NCBI RefSeq assembly: GCF_021245735.1
Contig: NZ_JAJISB010000032.1
Location: 39,693 to 103,692, forward strand
Direction: 5' to 3'
Source: Brevibacillus daliensis
GTDB lineage: Bacteria; Bacillota; Bacilli; Brevibacillales; Brevibacillaceae
DNA: 64,000 bases
The notes under the pieces were generated by a model that saw only the letters and a list, made by a program, of their open reading frames with translations, had not been told where the DNA came from and did not search any database. The position numbers and the translations under genes were made by a program. Numbering within the stretch: the stretch's first letter is position 1; each line of letters starts with the position of its first letter. Shown here in pieces: positions 7,261 through 15,806 of the stretch.

Positions 7261-10200
7261 CTATAAATCGCTGTACCCAGAACTAGCCATTTCTGTCCAT
7301 TTATCTCTAACCAGCTTTATATGGTCCTGAATCGTTTGGGCACCTCTTATTGGTAACACACCTTTAATTCGTACATATTTTCTCTTGGCATAGTAACCTT
7401 GACCTGGTGGAAGCATCTTATTGTATGAAGAATTAGGATAGTGACTTGATTCTGATGTAGGAATCTTGAAAAACTGTAGATCATTCGCATCAATACTTCC
7501 AAACAGAAAGCCTGTTTGCATGCTTTTAATCTCAGAGAGCCAATCATTGCTGCTATATGGAAAGTCCGATGTAACTCCTGAAATAATGACGTAGAAGTCC
7601 CGATCTCTTCCTTGACGGATTATGTTGGTCATTTGGTCCTTCATGGTGAAATCTGTGAGCTGTTTAAAAAACAGATCAGCATCATCAATAACCAGCAGCA
7701 GCGCAGGCTCCTTGCTCTCTGGTTCAACTGTTAGCATGGAATCAATTGGCTGGTCCATTAAGAAGTCCTGCTTATTACGTGCCTTCAGCCGCTCTAACAG
7801 ATTAGGTAGCATCTCAGCTAACTGCCCATCATTCGCTGCGAAGCCTTTGACATGAGGCAAGCTATGTAGGGATATTAATCCCTGATTGCTTCTTCTGTAA
7901 TCGATTAAGTAAATTTCCAGATCTTCTGGCAAGACATGTCTGGCTAATGATAATACCCAGCTTTGCAGGAAGGACGTCTTTCCTCCCTCCATCGGACTGC
8001 CTACGACAAAATAAGGGCCATCTTGTAAATCTGCCTCAAATGTCAAGAGATCATCAACATGAATCCCAACTGGTACTTTTAATGGTGATGCAAGTTGATA
8101 CTCGTAATCCTTCAGAATATCAGTAAGAAATACTTCTTCTGGCAATGGTAAAATTTCCTTTGGTCTCACTCCAGTCCAAGCTTGATTCATTTGAAGGATC
8201 AAGCTTTTCAATGCAGCTGCACGTTGTGTCTCGTCCTCACCTTCAGCAGGCAGGGCTGCCTGGAATTCGAGGGGCGGAACCTGTCCTTTAACCAATCCAC
8301 GTCCTTCCGGCAGATTTACAGGCGGTCTGGTAGGTCGACCTACAGCAAAGTAATAATCACTCGGATCAGATAGCTCAAACGTAATTCCTAGGGAGAAGTT
8401 GCTTCTGAACTTTTCAAAAATATCAGTAATCCGGTTGGCTGTGACGATAAATGTGATTCCTACGCTGCCACCTTCACGTAAAAACTGTTCCAATTGGTCA
8501 TTTTCATTGGGATAGGTATTGCGGAAGTTCATGTATCCATCTATCACGACCACAATCGCCGGAATCTCTGCACCTGTAGCAATCTGATATGCTCTCAACG
8601 TCTTAGCGCCCACACTTGCAATCATTTCGCGTCGATTTGCCAGCTCCTGACCAAGAAATCGGAACAAGCGTTTCACTTTATCAGCTTCATCATCTAAAAT
8701 GACAGAACCGACATGTGGTAAATGCCTAAAATCACGAAGCATACGTCCAAAGTCCAGAATGTAGAAATGAACATCATTAGGTGAGTGACGTAGGGCAAGC
8801 GACATGATCATGGTCTGAATAAAGGTTGTCTTCCCAGTACCTGGCATACCATAGATTGGTAAATGACCTTCTTCCAAGGAAATGAGTAGCGATTCCTGCC
8901 GTTGATTAGCCAAATCATCAACGAGTCCTACTGCCGGACTTAGATATCCATCTCGTCCAGACCAACCGTTACCATTCCAACCAGCCTGACGTTTCTGATC
9001 AATTTCTGATAAGATCAGTTGCTCCGGTAATGGTGGCAACCAAGGTCCAGGGAGTCGCGTAAGCCCCTCACGATTAGCTGCATCAGAGAGATATTCCATT
9101 AAGACTTGTAACTGTTTCTTGCTCTTTTCATCTTTTTCACTATTTTTTTCCATTCCTCGAATCTTGCGTTTCAATCGTTTTCCATCTAAATGAACATCAT
9201 AGATTTGAGCCTGTTTATTGCGACTTTCAGCATCTGGTAAATAAGGAGCTCCACTCCAGGCAAACTGGACGAGTTCAAATACCTCGTTACTTCCCACCTG
9301 CAAATATCCTCTACCTGGTGTCGTTATCCATGCAGCATCTGGAATCTTCAGCATTTCACGGCTATCTGCATCATCCTGTACGCGTAAACAGACACGAAAA
9401 CGGGAGTTACTCCAAATTTTATCGTCCACGACACCACCTGGTTTTTGTGTGGCAAGAATTAAGTGTACCCCGAGAGTACGTCCAATCGCTGCAATAGAGA
9501 TCAGTTCATTCATAAATTCAGGCTGATCCTTTTTTAACTGGGCAAACTCGTCTATCACAATAACCAAGTGTGGAAGTGGATTAACCTCACGCCAAGGTGA
9601 TTCGTAATACTCGTCAATATGTTGTAAGTTGCCAGCTTCATTTAACAGCTTTTGTCTGCGAATCAATTCCGCTTTCAACGAAATCTTGGCTCGCTCTATC
9701 AAATTCCCTTCCAGATTGGTGATAGAACCGACGAGGTGGGGCAAATCATTAAAGGTGTTAGACATCCCGCCACCTTTATAATCTATCAACATGAATGCCA
9801 TCTCATGCGGGTGATAATGAATAGCAAGTGAGGCAATAATTGATTGGATAACCTCACTTTTACCAGAACCAGTAGTACCAGCCATCAAGCCGTGGGGGCC
9901 GTGCCCGCTTCGTTCAATTTTGTCATGCAGATTAAGCATAATTTGTTTGCCCCCTGCACGAACACCTACTGGGACTGGCAGGGTATCGGGAAAGCGTTTC
10001 TTCTTCCAAAGCTCTTCAACCTGTAATTCTTCCACCTGGTTGACACCAAACATGTCGAATAGTGTAAGTACTTTTGGTATATCACCTGAGGATGAACGCT
10101 TTAATTTCATCCCAGACATCGTTCTTGCTATTCGTTCAGCAGTTTGCAAGCTTACCTTATCAGGTATGTATTCATGTTCAATATCGCCCATGCCTGAGTT

Positions 10201-11346
10201 ATCCACAACTACTGTTTCTATCATCTTCCCACTGTCAGCAGTCACTTCCACGATAACATTACATTGCATCGGCAATGAATCTTTGCTATCAGCAAGTAAA
10301 ATGGTGCAGGCGCCAACCGCTTCCGCTTCTTTTAATAAGAGAGGTAAAATAGGTTCGTCTTCAATCAAATGAGGCGCTGATAGAAGAAAGATATAGCATG
10401 GTGCCTCAAATGCTTTCCGGTAATCTGAATTACGAGCGAATTTACGTCTGTTTACTATCCCATATAAAAAGTCCAGTAATTGATGTGCGGGACCCTTATC
10501 CTTGGCAACAAAGCGCATGATAAATTCATCATCCCACGTGTGAGGTAACCAGCGCATCCAACGCCATTGCTCATCCTCCCACTCTGGATAAAAGCTGGCG
10601 AACTTCACTTCATCAGGAGAATGGTGGGTAACGGCTTGTAATACCATAACTCGGATGGCATTTAATACGGCAGTCTGGTTACCGACAACACCTATTACCT
10701 TTGATTTATAAAGAGGTAATTGAATCGGCACATTTTCAACCCTCATATACTCTGAAGCAACATGTTGTGCTTCTTCTATTAGTGGGTCTACCTCATAACC
10801 CTCCTGCTTAGGCGCATTAATAGAGAATGTAGCTGGTAAAGCTCCTAATCCCAAGCGTAAACTAAGAAAATCCTCATCCCGTGGGGAACGTTCCCATAAT
10901 GAACTAGCCTTCTCTTCAATATTTGTTACACAGTGAAAAGGAGAAGGATTCATTTCATTGGCAACGGTGGTCTGGATTTGTTTTAATTCCCCTAACTCCA
11001 CACGATGTTTTTCTAATTGTTCTTTATATTTAGTTTCCCGTTCTGCCATATTTCGCTTGTATGTTTTCTTGTTATGTACAAACATAAATAAAGGGATCGT
11101 ATAGGAAAGCATCATTGCACTCATAGATATGATCTGAAATATCATAAAATTAGGGTTTCTCTGCATCCTCGAGCCTAAAAAAAGAAACGCGCCTAATGTA
11201 ATGCACGTAATGATCACCGGGATAACAATGGAGATAATTGAAAAAGAGGGGGGCTGAGGAACCATTGGTGGCTTATGTATTTCAACCTTATCACGAGGCA
11301 TCGATCGTTTTAAGCGCGGTGACCGCTGAAAGTAATCAGTAGACAT
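7261..11346 (-). CDS. essC: Type VII secretion FtsK/SpoIIIE ATPase, EssC/EccC type without FHA domains
   Basis: This 1361-residue protein is the motor of the system. Two membrane helices lie near residues 32-90 (IVIPVIITCITLGAFLFLG, then IISMSAMMLSYTIPLFMFV). Three ATPase modules follow, with P-loops near residue 492 (GTTGSGKSE), 835 (GMPGTGKTTF) and 1119 (SPMEGGKTSF). The third is degenerate at its first Gly. HLVIVIDEFAQL is the Walker B of the first module. Staphylococcal EssC begins with two FHA domains; this one starts almost at the membrane helices and so resembles actinobacterial EccC (EccCa plus EccCb fused). The start at 11346 has GGGAGGAGTG upstream. It sits between the YukD-like and EsxA-like genes. 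Confidence 0.93.
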   Translation of the reverse strand: MSTDYFQRSPRLKRSMPRDKVEIHKPPMVPQPPSFSIISIVIPVIITCITLGAFLFLGSRMQRNPNFMIFQIISMSAMMLSYTIPLFMFVHNKKTYKRNMAERETKYKEQLEKHRVELGELKQIQTTVANEMNPSPFHCVTNIEEKASSLWERSPRDEDFLSLRLGLGALPATFSINAPKQEGYEVDPLIEEAQHVASEYMRVENVPIQLPLYKSKVIGVVGNQTAVLNAIRVMVLQAVTHHSPDEVKFASFYPEWEDEQWRWMRWLPHTWDDEFIMRFVAKDKGPAHQLLDFLYGIVNRRKFARNSDYRKAFEAPCYIFLLSAPHLIEDEPILPLLLKEAEAVGACTILLADSKDSLPMQCNVIVEVTADSGKMIETVVVDNSGMGDIEHEYIPDKVSLQTAERIARTMSGMKLKRSSSGDIPKVLTLFDMFGVNQVEELQVEELWKKKRFPDTLPVPVGVRAGGKQIMLNLHDKIERSGHGPHGLMAGTTGSGKSEVIQSIIASLAIHYHPHEMAFMLIDYKGGGMSNTFNDLPHLVGSITNLEGNLIERAKISLKAELIRRQKLLNEAGNLQHIDEYYESPWREVNPLPHLVIVIDEFAQLKKDQPEFMNELISIAAIGRTLGVHLILATQKPGGVVDDKIWSNSRFRVCLRVQDDADSREMLKIPDAAWITTPGRGYLQVGSNEVFELVQFAWSGAPYLPDAESRNKQAQIYDVHLDGKRLKRKIRGMEKNSEKDEKSKKQLQVLMEYLSDAANREGLTRLPGPWLPPLPEQLILSEIDQKRQAGWNGNGWSGRDGYLSPAVGLVDDLANQRQESLLISLEEGHLPIYGMPGTGKTTFIQTMIMSLALRHSPNDVHFYILDFGRMLRDFRHLPHVGSVILDDEADKVKRLFRFLGQELANRREMIASVGAKTLRAYQIATGAEIPAIVVVIDGYMNFRNTYPNENDQLEQFLREGGSVGITFIVTANRITDIFEKFRSNFSLGITFELSDPSDYYFAVGRPTRPPVNLPEGRGLVKGQVPPLEFQAALPAEGEDETQRAAALKSLILQMNQAWTGVRPKEILPLPEEVFLTDILKDYEYQLASPLKVPVGIHVDDLLTFEADLQDGPYFVVGSPMEGGKTSFLQSWVLSLARHVLPEDLEIYLIDYRRSNQGLISLHSLPHVKGFAANDGQLAEMLPNLLERLKARNKQDFLMDQPIDSMLTVEPESKEPALLLVIDDADLFFKQLTDFTMKDQMTNIIRQGRDRDFYVIISGVTSDFPYSSNDWLSEIKSMQTGFLFGSIDANDLQFFKIPTSESSHYPNSSYNKMLPPGQGYYAKRKYVRIKGVLPIRGAQTIQDHIKLVRDKWTEMASSGYSDL

Positions 11347-11408
11347 GAACTCTCACTCCTCCCGCATTTTGCAGTCTAGTTCTCATATTTATTTTATTTA
11401 GGTTCATC

Positions 11409-11804
11409 TTACTCTAATAATTTCCAGACATACCCTCTTAGCTCTGTTTCTTCCTCGGCATACTCCGGAGGTTGGTAGGAAGGCTTTTGCTCATAAAGAG
11501 AACGCCAACCATCCAGCTGCGTCTCCTCTTCCACCGTAGAAAATCTCCGTTGGACTCGGAGATAGGCCCCATTTTGGACGCCTAACTCCGCAAGTGACAA
11601 GTGGGAAGGTATCACTTTCCACTCATCATCTCCCACCTTGATTTCCAATAGATAGGTAATATTTTCGATTACCTGACGCTCCCCTCTAAGTGCAAATGCA
11701 ACTTGCTCTGCTAATTGTCTGCAGGGAATCTCTGTCGGTAATTCATAATCGGGATTTTGTCTCATATTAGCACTAGTCACTATGGTTACGATTACAGTAT
11801 TCAC
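11409..11804 (-). CDS. YukD/EsaB-like ubiquitin-fold protein of type VII locus
   Basis: This 131-residue protein has an N-terminal beta-grasp of about 85 residues: MNTVIVTIVTS, then DYELPTEIPCRQLAEQVA, ending LAELGVQNGAYLRVQRR. That fits the YukD/EsaB (ubiquitin-like) family found beside EssC in Firmicutes, or the same domain at the N-terminus of actinobacterial EccD. Unlike EccD it has no membrane helices; a charged tail of about 45 residues follows instead. GTG 11804 is preceded by AAGGAAGTGAG. It lies 62 bases upstream of essC. The role in other systems is accessory or regulatory; here that is inference. Confidence 0.75.
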   Translation of the reverse strand: MNTVIVTIVTSANMRQNPDYELPTEIPCRQLAEQVAFALRGERQVIENITYLLEIKVGDDEWKVIPSHLSLAELGVQNGAYLRVQRRFSTVEEETQLDGWRSLYEQKPSYQPPEYAEEETELRGYVWKLLE

Positions 11805-11823
11805 TGTCGTTACTCACTTCCTT

Positions 11824-12639
11824 TTACATGGCACGAGGCAATAGTTTTTCCATAATCATGCCCTGTAAGACTTCATTCATCTCCATATCTGTAACAGAAG
11901 AAATACTGACCCAGTCTTCCCGGTCCTGAACAAACAGACGTATTAACCAGTTTCCATTTGCTGAAGTGATAAAAGTAGCACCGTTTAAACTCCAGTCATT
12001 CTGATACCAAGACATGACGATTAACTGCCCCTGACACCAGATTTTATTTAGTGACTCGGCAAATACTGCTGCCTCCACCCTGGGACAACCATGCGCAAGC
12101 AAGCTATTCTCAAGCTCGTTACTCTCTTTTTCCTCAGCCATTTCCCGCAATTCCTGGAAATAGACATTAGGCAACAAAATCGCTTTTGACTCCAGCTTTT
12201 TCCCATCATACAGACGGAGACGATTACACATATCCTGAGAAGAAAACTGCGGTGTTCCCAGTGCAATCAATTCGTAGGAGTCTCCTTCCCCTTTGGCAGC
12301 ACGTTTTTCCACAACGCTTTCCTTGTCAAAATGAAAATAACCCTCGTAAGCTTTTTCATTTTCATTCGCATAGCGAAAATAGCAACAGGTAGTGGCAAAT
12401 CCACAAGGAGAAACCAAGGCATCTACAATTGAATCAATGTATATCCCTGTTTCATCTTCATAGAGATAGCCTTTCCCAAGCAACTTTACTTTTATTTGGT
12501 CCCACTCTTCCTGAATATCTTCGGTTAAATATCCCGAGTAAGGTTCTGCGATTCCAAGCACCTGGTCAGCTCCCGTCAGGCAAGCTAAAAAGTAAAGCTC
12601 TTTATCTGTGATTGAAATAGATTCAATCGTACTTTTCAT
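11824..12639 (-). CDS. Type VII locus protein of unknown family, possibly EspG-like
   Basis: This 271-residue soluble alpha/beta protein has no signal peptide or membrane helix. It opens with a helical, HTH-like region (ITDKELYFLACLTGADQVLG, then IKVKLLGKGYLYEDETG) and ends with a strand-rich segment, GNWLIRLFVQDREDWVSISS, followed by a helix. Size, the opening and the closing pattern resemble EspG-type chaperones of mycobacterial ESX systems, but the similarity is by eye and weak. It overlaps the phosphatase stop by four bases (ATGA), and GGAGG precedes the start. Its position between PP2C and the YukD-like gene makes a secretion role likely. Confidence 0.6.
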   Translation of the reverse strand: MKSTIESISITDKELYFLACLTGADQVLGIAEPYSGYLTEDIQEEWDQIKVKLLGKGYLYEDETGIYIDSIVDALVSPCGFATTCCYFRYANENEKAYEGYFHFDKESVVEKRAAKGEGDSYELIALGTPQFSSQDMCNRLRLYDGKKLESKAILLPNVYFQELREMAEEKESNELENSLLAHGCPRVEAAVFAESLNKIWCQGQLIVMSWYQNDWSLNGATFITSANGNWLIRLFVQDREDWVSISSVTDMEMNEVLQGMIMEKLLPRAM

Positions 12640-13550
12640 ACTAGCCTCCTCACAATGCTATTAATCTTCCCTCGAATGCCAGATTGTGCTTGTAACCGCT
12701 CTTCACGGTCTAATGCTCTGTTGACAAACCCTTCAGGATTCCAAGAAACCTCTAAAAGTGCAATATCGTCACTGGCAGGCTTTTCACCAGCCTGATTAAT
12801 CAATGACTGTAGCTGACCATCAGACGGTAGACGCCCCCATTCGTCCAATTCTGCTAAACCATCTGTATAGGCAATGAGTCTCGTGATTCGCTGATTGTCT
12901 CTCAGTGTACCAACAAAGAGATGTGGCTCTCCTCCCACTGGACCATGCAAGGTGGACCAGCGCTCAGATGTATGAAACACACCCGGTAAACAACTACTTA
13001 CCTCCTGCCCAGCGTCGAAAAGGCGCAATCTGGAATCTCCTTGCCAAGCTACTATGATTCTGCCGCTTGGATATCTCGTACTTGGAAGATCTATTCTTCC
13101 ACATACAAAAGTAGTTTCGCTTCCTCGCTGACGTTTGGCCTCTAAAACGTCTCGTAGCATTCCTGTAACATTTGTCGGAATAGGATGTTTCGCTACCAAT
13201 TGGCTTGCTGGCTTCGTTAAATCACGTAAATGATGGTCTAAATGTTTTTGTAATCGTAGAGAATCATCCTCTAATTCTGCTATTTCCGAGGAGAGCCAGT
13301 CTAGTAGAGCATCACCAAGGATTCTGGCTGCGATATCCCCGTAGTAAGAAAGACTTACTCCATCACAAAGAGAAAACAAAAAACTCCGTTGATTGCGAGC
13401 AAATGTTAAATAGTCTTGCCCTTTTTCCCTCATTTTCCTGGTTTCCTGCGCTCTTGAATAAGCGTACCGCCAAGCGAATTGCTCATTTTCGCTCGTAACT
13501 GGCATCTCTTTTAATTGATCCACCTTCATATAGGTGTAGGTTTTTGTCAT
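12636..13550 (-). CDS. PP2C-family protein phosphatase, type VII locus
   Basis: This 304-residue protein has the PP2C metal-site motifs in order: FLFSLCDGVSLSYYGD (Asp 63-Gly 64), IVAWQGDSRLRLFDAG, LIAYTDGLAELDEWG and ASDDIALLEV. It lacks membrane helices. It shares an operon with the WG-repeat kinase at 4507-6651, so it is the natural partner that removes phosphate from kinase targets or from the kinase itself. AGGTGG precedes ATG 13550. PP2C plus kinase plus VWA sets are known in other bacterial secretion loci such as type VI; finding the set with EssC is less usual. Confidence 0.85.
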   Translation of the reverse strand: MTKTYTYMKVDQLKEMPVTSENEQFAWRYAYSRAQETRKMREKGQDYLTFARNQRSFLFSLCDGVSLSYYGDIAARILGDALLDWLSSEIAELEDDSLRLQKHLDHHLRDLTKPASQLVAKHPIPTNVTGMLRDVLEAKRQRGSETTFVCGRIDLPSTRYPSGRIIVAWQGDSRLRLFDAGQEVSSCLPGVFHTSERWSTLHGPVGGEPHLFVGTLRDNQRITRLIAYTDGLAELDEWGRLPSDGQLQSLINQAGEKPASDDIALLEVSWNPEGFVNRALDREERLQAQSGIRGKINSIVRRLV

Positions 13551-13571
13551 TTTAGTACCACCTGAACACTA

Positions 13572-14324
13572 TCAGCGTACTGGCGTTGCCGCAGACATTT
13601 GAAAACCGAGTGATACTAGCTCTGGGCTAGTAGCTGGTAGCATGAGCAACGCTCCCTTGTTTAACTGATAATTAGATTCACCCATCATTTCACGGTAACT
13701 TTCAGGCAAGACAGATGACATGCTTTGTAGCTTGATCGCATGTTCATCAACCAACACTGAATCTGGCATAATGCCTCCCCACCGTTTTGGATCGGCGATA
13801 GGTTCACGTAACATTTCATCCGAGATAAAAATATTCTCTACTAGCACATTCCCATCTGGTACAGACAATTGCATAATTCGTTTAACAATAGGTTCCGGGT
13901 CTTCCCCCGTTGCTGCACCATCCGTCATATGGCAAATGAGCGGAGCGGGACAATCCTGCATAAATGGTAGTTCTGCCTGTAATAACTTCTCAACCTGCAG
14001 AAAAGCCTTTGCAGTATCTGTAAGACGGCGTGGGCTTAATTCCGGTAAAACACCCAAGCGGGCAACTTCATCAATCCCACGAATGCCATCCAATAAATCA
14101 TAAACCTCATCACTATATGCCAAGATTGCTACTCGATATCTTGGTGACATGCGGCTTCCTTTTGTAGAGCGAAAAATCATCTGCCGAATGGCAGTAGATA
14201 ATGACTCCATTACTACATCAATTCTTCGCTTTTCTCCCATTGGAAGACACATAGAACCACTTACATCAATAACATAAATGATTAAAGCAGGTGTTCTTTG
14301 CGTAGCTTGTAACTCGTAGCTCAT
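13572..14324 (-). CDS. VWA domain protein, type VII locus
   Basis: This 250-residue protein is a von Willebrand factor A domain with a complete MIDAS site: IYVIDVSGSM (Asp 20, Ser 22, Ser 24) and later CHMTDGAATGEDPEP. The start MSYELQATQRTPALIIYVID and the layout resemble TerY-type proteins, which occur with PP2C phosphatases and kinases in three-gene sets. No signal peptide or membrane helix is present, so it should be cytosolic. It lies 21 bases upstream of the PP2C gene and is preceded by AGGGAGATG-type spacing at ATG 14324. It probably binds metal and a protein partner as a scaffold. Confidence 0.85.
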   Translation of the reverse strand: MSYELQATQRTPALIIYVIDVSGSMCLPMGEKRRIDVVMESLSTAIRQMIFRSTKGSRMSPRYRVAILAYSDEVYDLLDGIRGIDEVARLGVLPELSPRRLTDTAKAFLQVEKLLQAELPFMQDCPAPLICHMTDGAATGEDPEPIVKRIMQLSVPDGNVLVENIFISDEMLREPIADPKRWGGIMPDSVLVDEHAIKLQSMSSVLPESYREMMGESNYQLNKGALLMLPATSPELVSLGFQMSAATPVR

Positions 14325-14410
14325 AGTGGCATCTCCCTACTAGGTCGTTAAAAGTTCTATTTACCGAGATTCTTTATGTTCCTATTGCGAATGTCAAGGT
14401 GTTATACAGA

Positions 14411-15013
14411 TTAGTGCACATTCTTAAGATAAGCACTTGGTTTTACCAATCCCGATAACGATTGTGGTACTTCTTTCAATAAAGGAGTGGTTTCTTTTGC
14501 ACGCTGCTCTTCCATAATCGCTTCAGATGGCATAACAGGATCTGGTCCATAGTGTAGTTGCTGGCGAATAAAGTGGAGTCTGGCAATCGGCATGGCTGCT
14601 TCTGGTCCCATAACGGATAACTGCCTTTGCATCTCCTTATGAGGAAAGTGGAGAGCTGTTGTACCACCAAAAGCCTGGCCGTTCATCACAAGATTCATCT
14701 CCCTTACTTCGTTACTTGCATTTCGCAGGCTTGTAGCAACTTGTTCTGAACAAATTTGATCAGTCTCTTCAAATCCATTTGCCCAGCTTTCAAGTCGCCC
14801 TCCATTTTTATTCAGGTGCTCCGTAACAGTAGCACTTAGCATTCTAACTTGGCGCCAGTTTTCCTCAATTCGAGATTTTTCCTGTATCTCCCATGTTAGA
14901 CTATCCATGGCTCTCTGCAGGCGTAGCTCAATGTTTCTCCATTCCATCTCCGTACGTTTATACTCAACCCCGAGTTCACGTAGCTGATTAGGGTAAATTA
15001 ATATTCGCGACAT
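14411..15013 (-). CDS. WXG100-like helical protein with extended C-terminal tail (first gene of type VII locus)
   Basis: This protein of about 200 residues begins MSRILIYPNQLRELGVEYKR, closely resembling the start of the EsxA-like protein of the same locus (MARILITPDQVDEVANQF). It continues as two long helices. At the WXG position it reads T-W-E-I, so the Gly is lost. After about residue 95 comes a further helical part and a Pro-rich tail (HYGPDPVMPSEAIMEEQ). It is a possible secreted substrate or a chaperone-like partner of the EsxA-like protein. AGGAGA precedes two adjacent ATGs (15016 and 15013). The upstream region of about 500 bases should hold the operon promoter. Confidence 0.7.
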   Translation of the reverse strand: MSRILIYPNQLRELGVEYKRTEMEWRNIELRLQRAMDSLTWEIQEKSRIEENWRQVRMLSATVTEHLNKNGGRLESWANGFEETDQICSEQVATSLRNASNEVREMNLVMNGQAFGGTTALHFPHKEMQRQLSVMGPEAAMPIARLHFIRQQLHYGPDPVMPSEAIMEEQRAKETTPLLKEVPQSLSGLVKPSAYLKNVH

Positions 15014-15034
15014 CATGATCTCTCCTGAATTCAT

Positions 15035-15480
15035 ACTCGTACCTTTGAAAAAGAAGATATTATTCCCATGAAAATAGATTTACAGAACCGGGACGTACAT
15101 ACTAGAGAAATTCGACCTGTTTTTACTTATTATGACTAGGAACTTAGAACGTAACTGCCGTATAGAAATTTTTATCACGGATACATAAACTGTGGTTAGG
15201 CCCCAAAATTTCCCATGTACATACAAATTATACACGTATTATGAGATTCCTTCTCTACTCACTCTACGGGGGATAAGATATACAATACAGGAGGAAATGA
15301 CTTCCATAAACAACTCCCATTAACATATGTATTTTTATCCTATATTGAATAAAATGTAACGCAAAACTGAAAAATTGTAAATTTACTAATATTCCTTCCA
15401 CTACATTCAGGATGAAATACCTAGGCAAGTTTGGGACAGAATACCTTGTGTTACAATTACACAACCGTTTTTGTACTTGC
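15035..15480. other. Intergenic region between type VII locus and thiamine operon
   Basis: About 450 bases without a supported gene. It must hold the divergent promoters of the minus-strand secretion locus. TATAAT-like boxes occur on the minus strand, but no clean -35/-10 pair was found. Open frames here lack ribosome binding sites and recognisable protein features. Confidence 0.5.
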
Positions 15481-15509
15481 TGGACAAGATATTGGAATAC
15501 GAGTATGAT
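15481..15509 (+). promoter_or_regulatory. Promoter of the TPP-controlled thiamine operon
   Basis: TGGACA (15481-15486) is followed after 17 bases by TATGAT (15504-15509), one mismatch each from the sigma-A consensus. The predicted start of transcription lies about 20 bases before the TPP aptamer. Confidence 0.6.
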
Positions 15510-15532
15510 GGCTATAGAAAACCAAATAATCG

Positions 15533-15625
15533 CTTTGGGGAGCTGGAAATGGCCGGCTGAGAAAGTATTCCGCAAATACTGACCCTTAACCTGATCTGGA
15601 TAATGCCAGCGTAGGTAACACTAAC
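15533..15625 (+). promoter_or_regulatory. TPP riboswitch (THI box)
   Basis: The conserved THI-box cores are present: GGGGAGC, then GGCTGAGAAAG, then CTGACCCTTAACCTGATCTG and GGATAATGCCAGCGTAGG. This aptamer binds thiamine pyrophosphate. It lies upstream of a thiamine-type ABC operon and is followed at once by an intrinsic terminator, so excess TPP should cause early termination. Confidence 0.95.
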
Positions 15626-15641
15626 GTTTTTGTTACAGTAG

Positions 15642-15669
15642 ACGCTTCCATCCCAGGGAGCGTTTTTTT
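15642..15669 (+). terminator. Expression-platform terminator of TPP riboswitch
   Basis: ACGCTTCC pairs with GGGAGCGT around a six-base loop and is followed by TTTTTTT. The position directly after the TPP aptamer identifies it as the regulated terminator. Confidence 0.9.
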
Positions 15670-15670
15670 G

Positions 15671-15760
15671 TTGACAGATAAGAATTCATAAAAATTCTCA
15701 TCTGCATACGTGCAACTAAGGCTTTGCCTGCGCCAAAGGCTTGGCATAGCAAGTTTTCTA
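15671..15760 (+). repeat. 90-bp dispersed repeat, copy 1
   Basis: This segment is about 90% identical to 55091-55181. It begins TTGACAGATAAGAATT and can fold into a hairpin (CAGATAAGAATT with AATTCTCATCTG), followed by a second structured part around GCCAAAGGCTT. It directly follows a terminator, as does the other copy, and lies in the leader of the thiamine transporter gene. Confidence 0.85.
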
Positions 15761-15806
15761 CATACATTAATGAAGTAACTATCATCTAGATGGGGGTCCC
15801 TAATTC

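Noticed and set aside
9844..10372. + strand frames over essC
   Set aside because: Shadow frames over a clear ATPase gene, with no start signal or known family.
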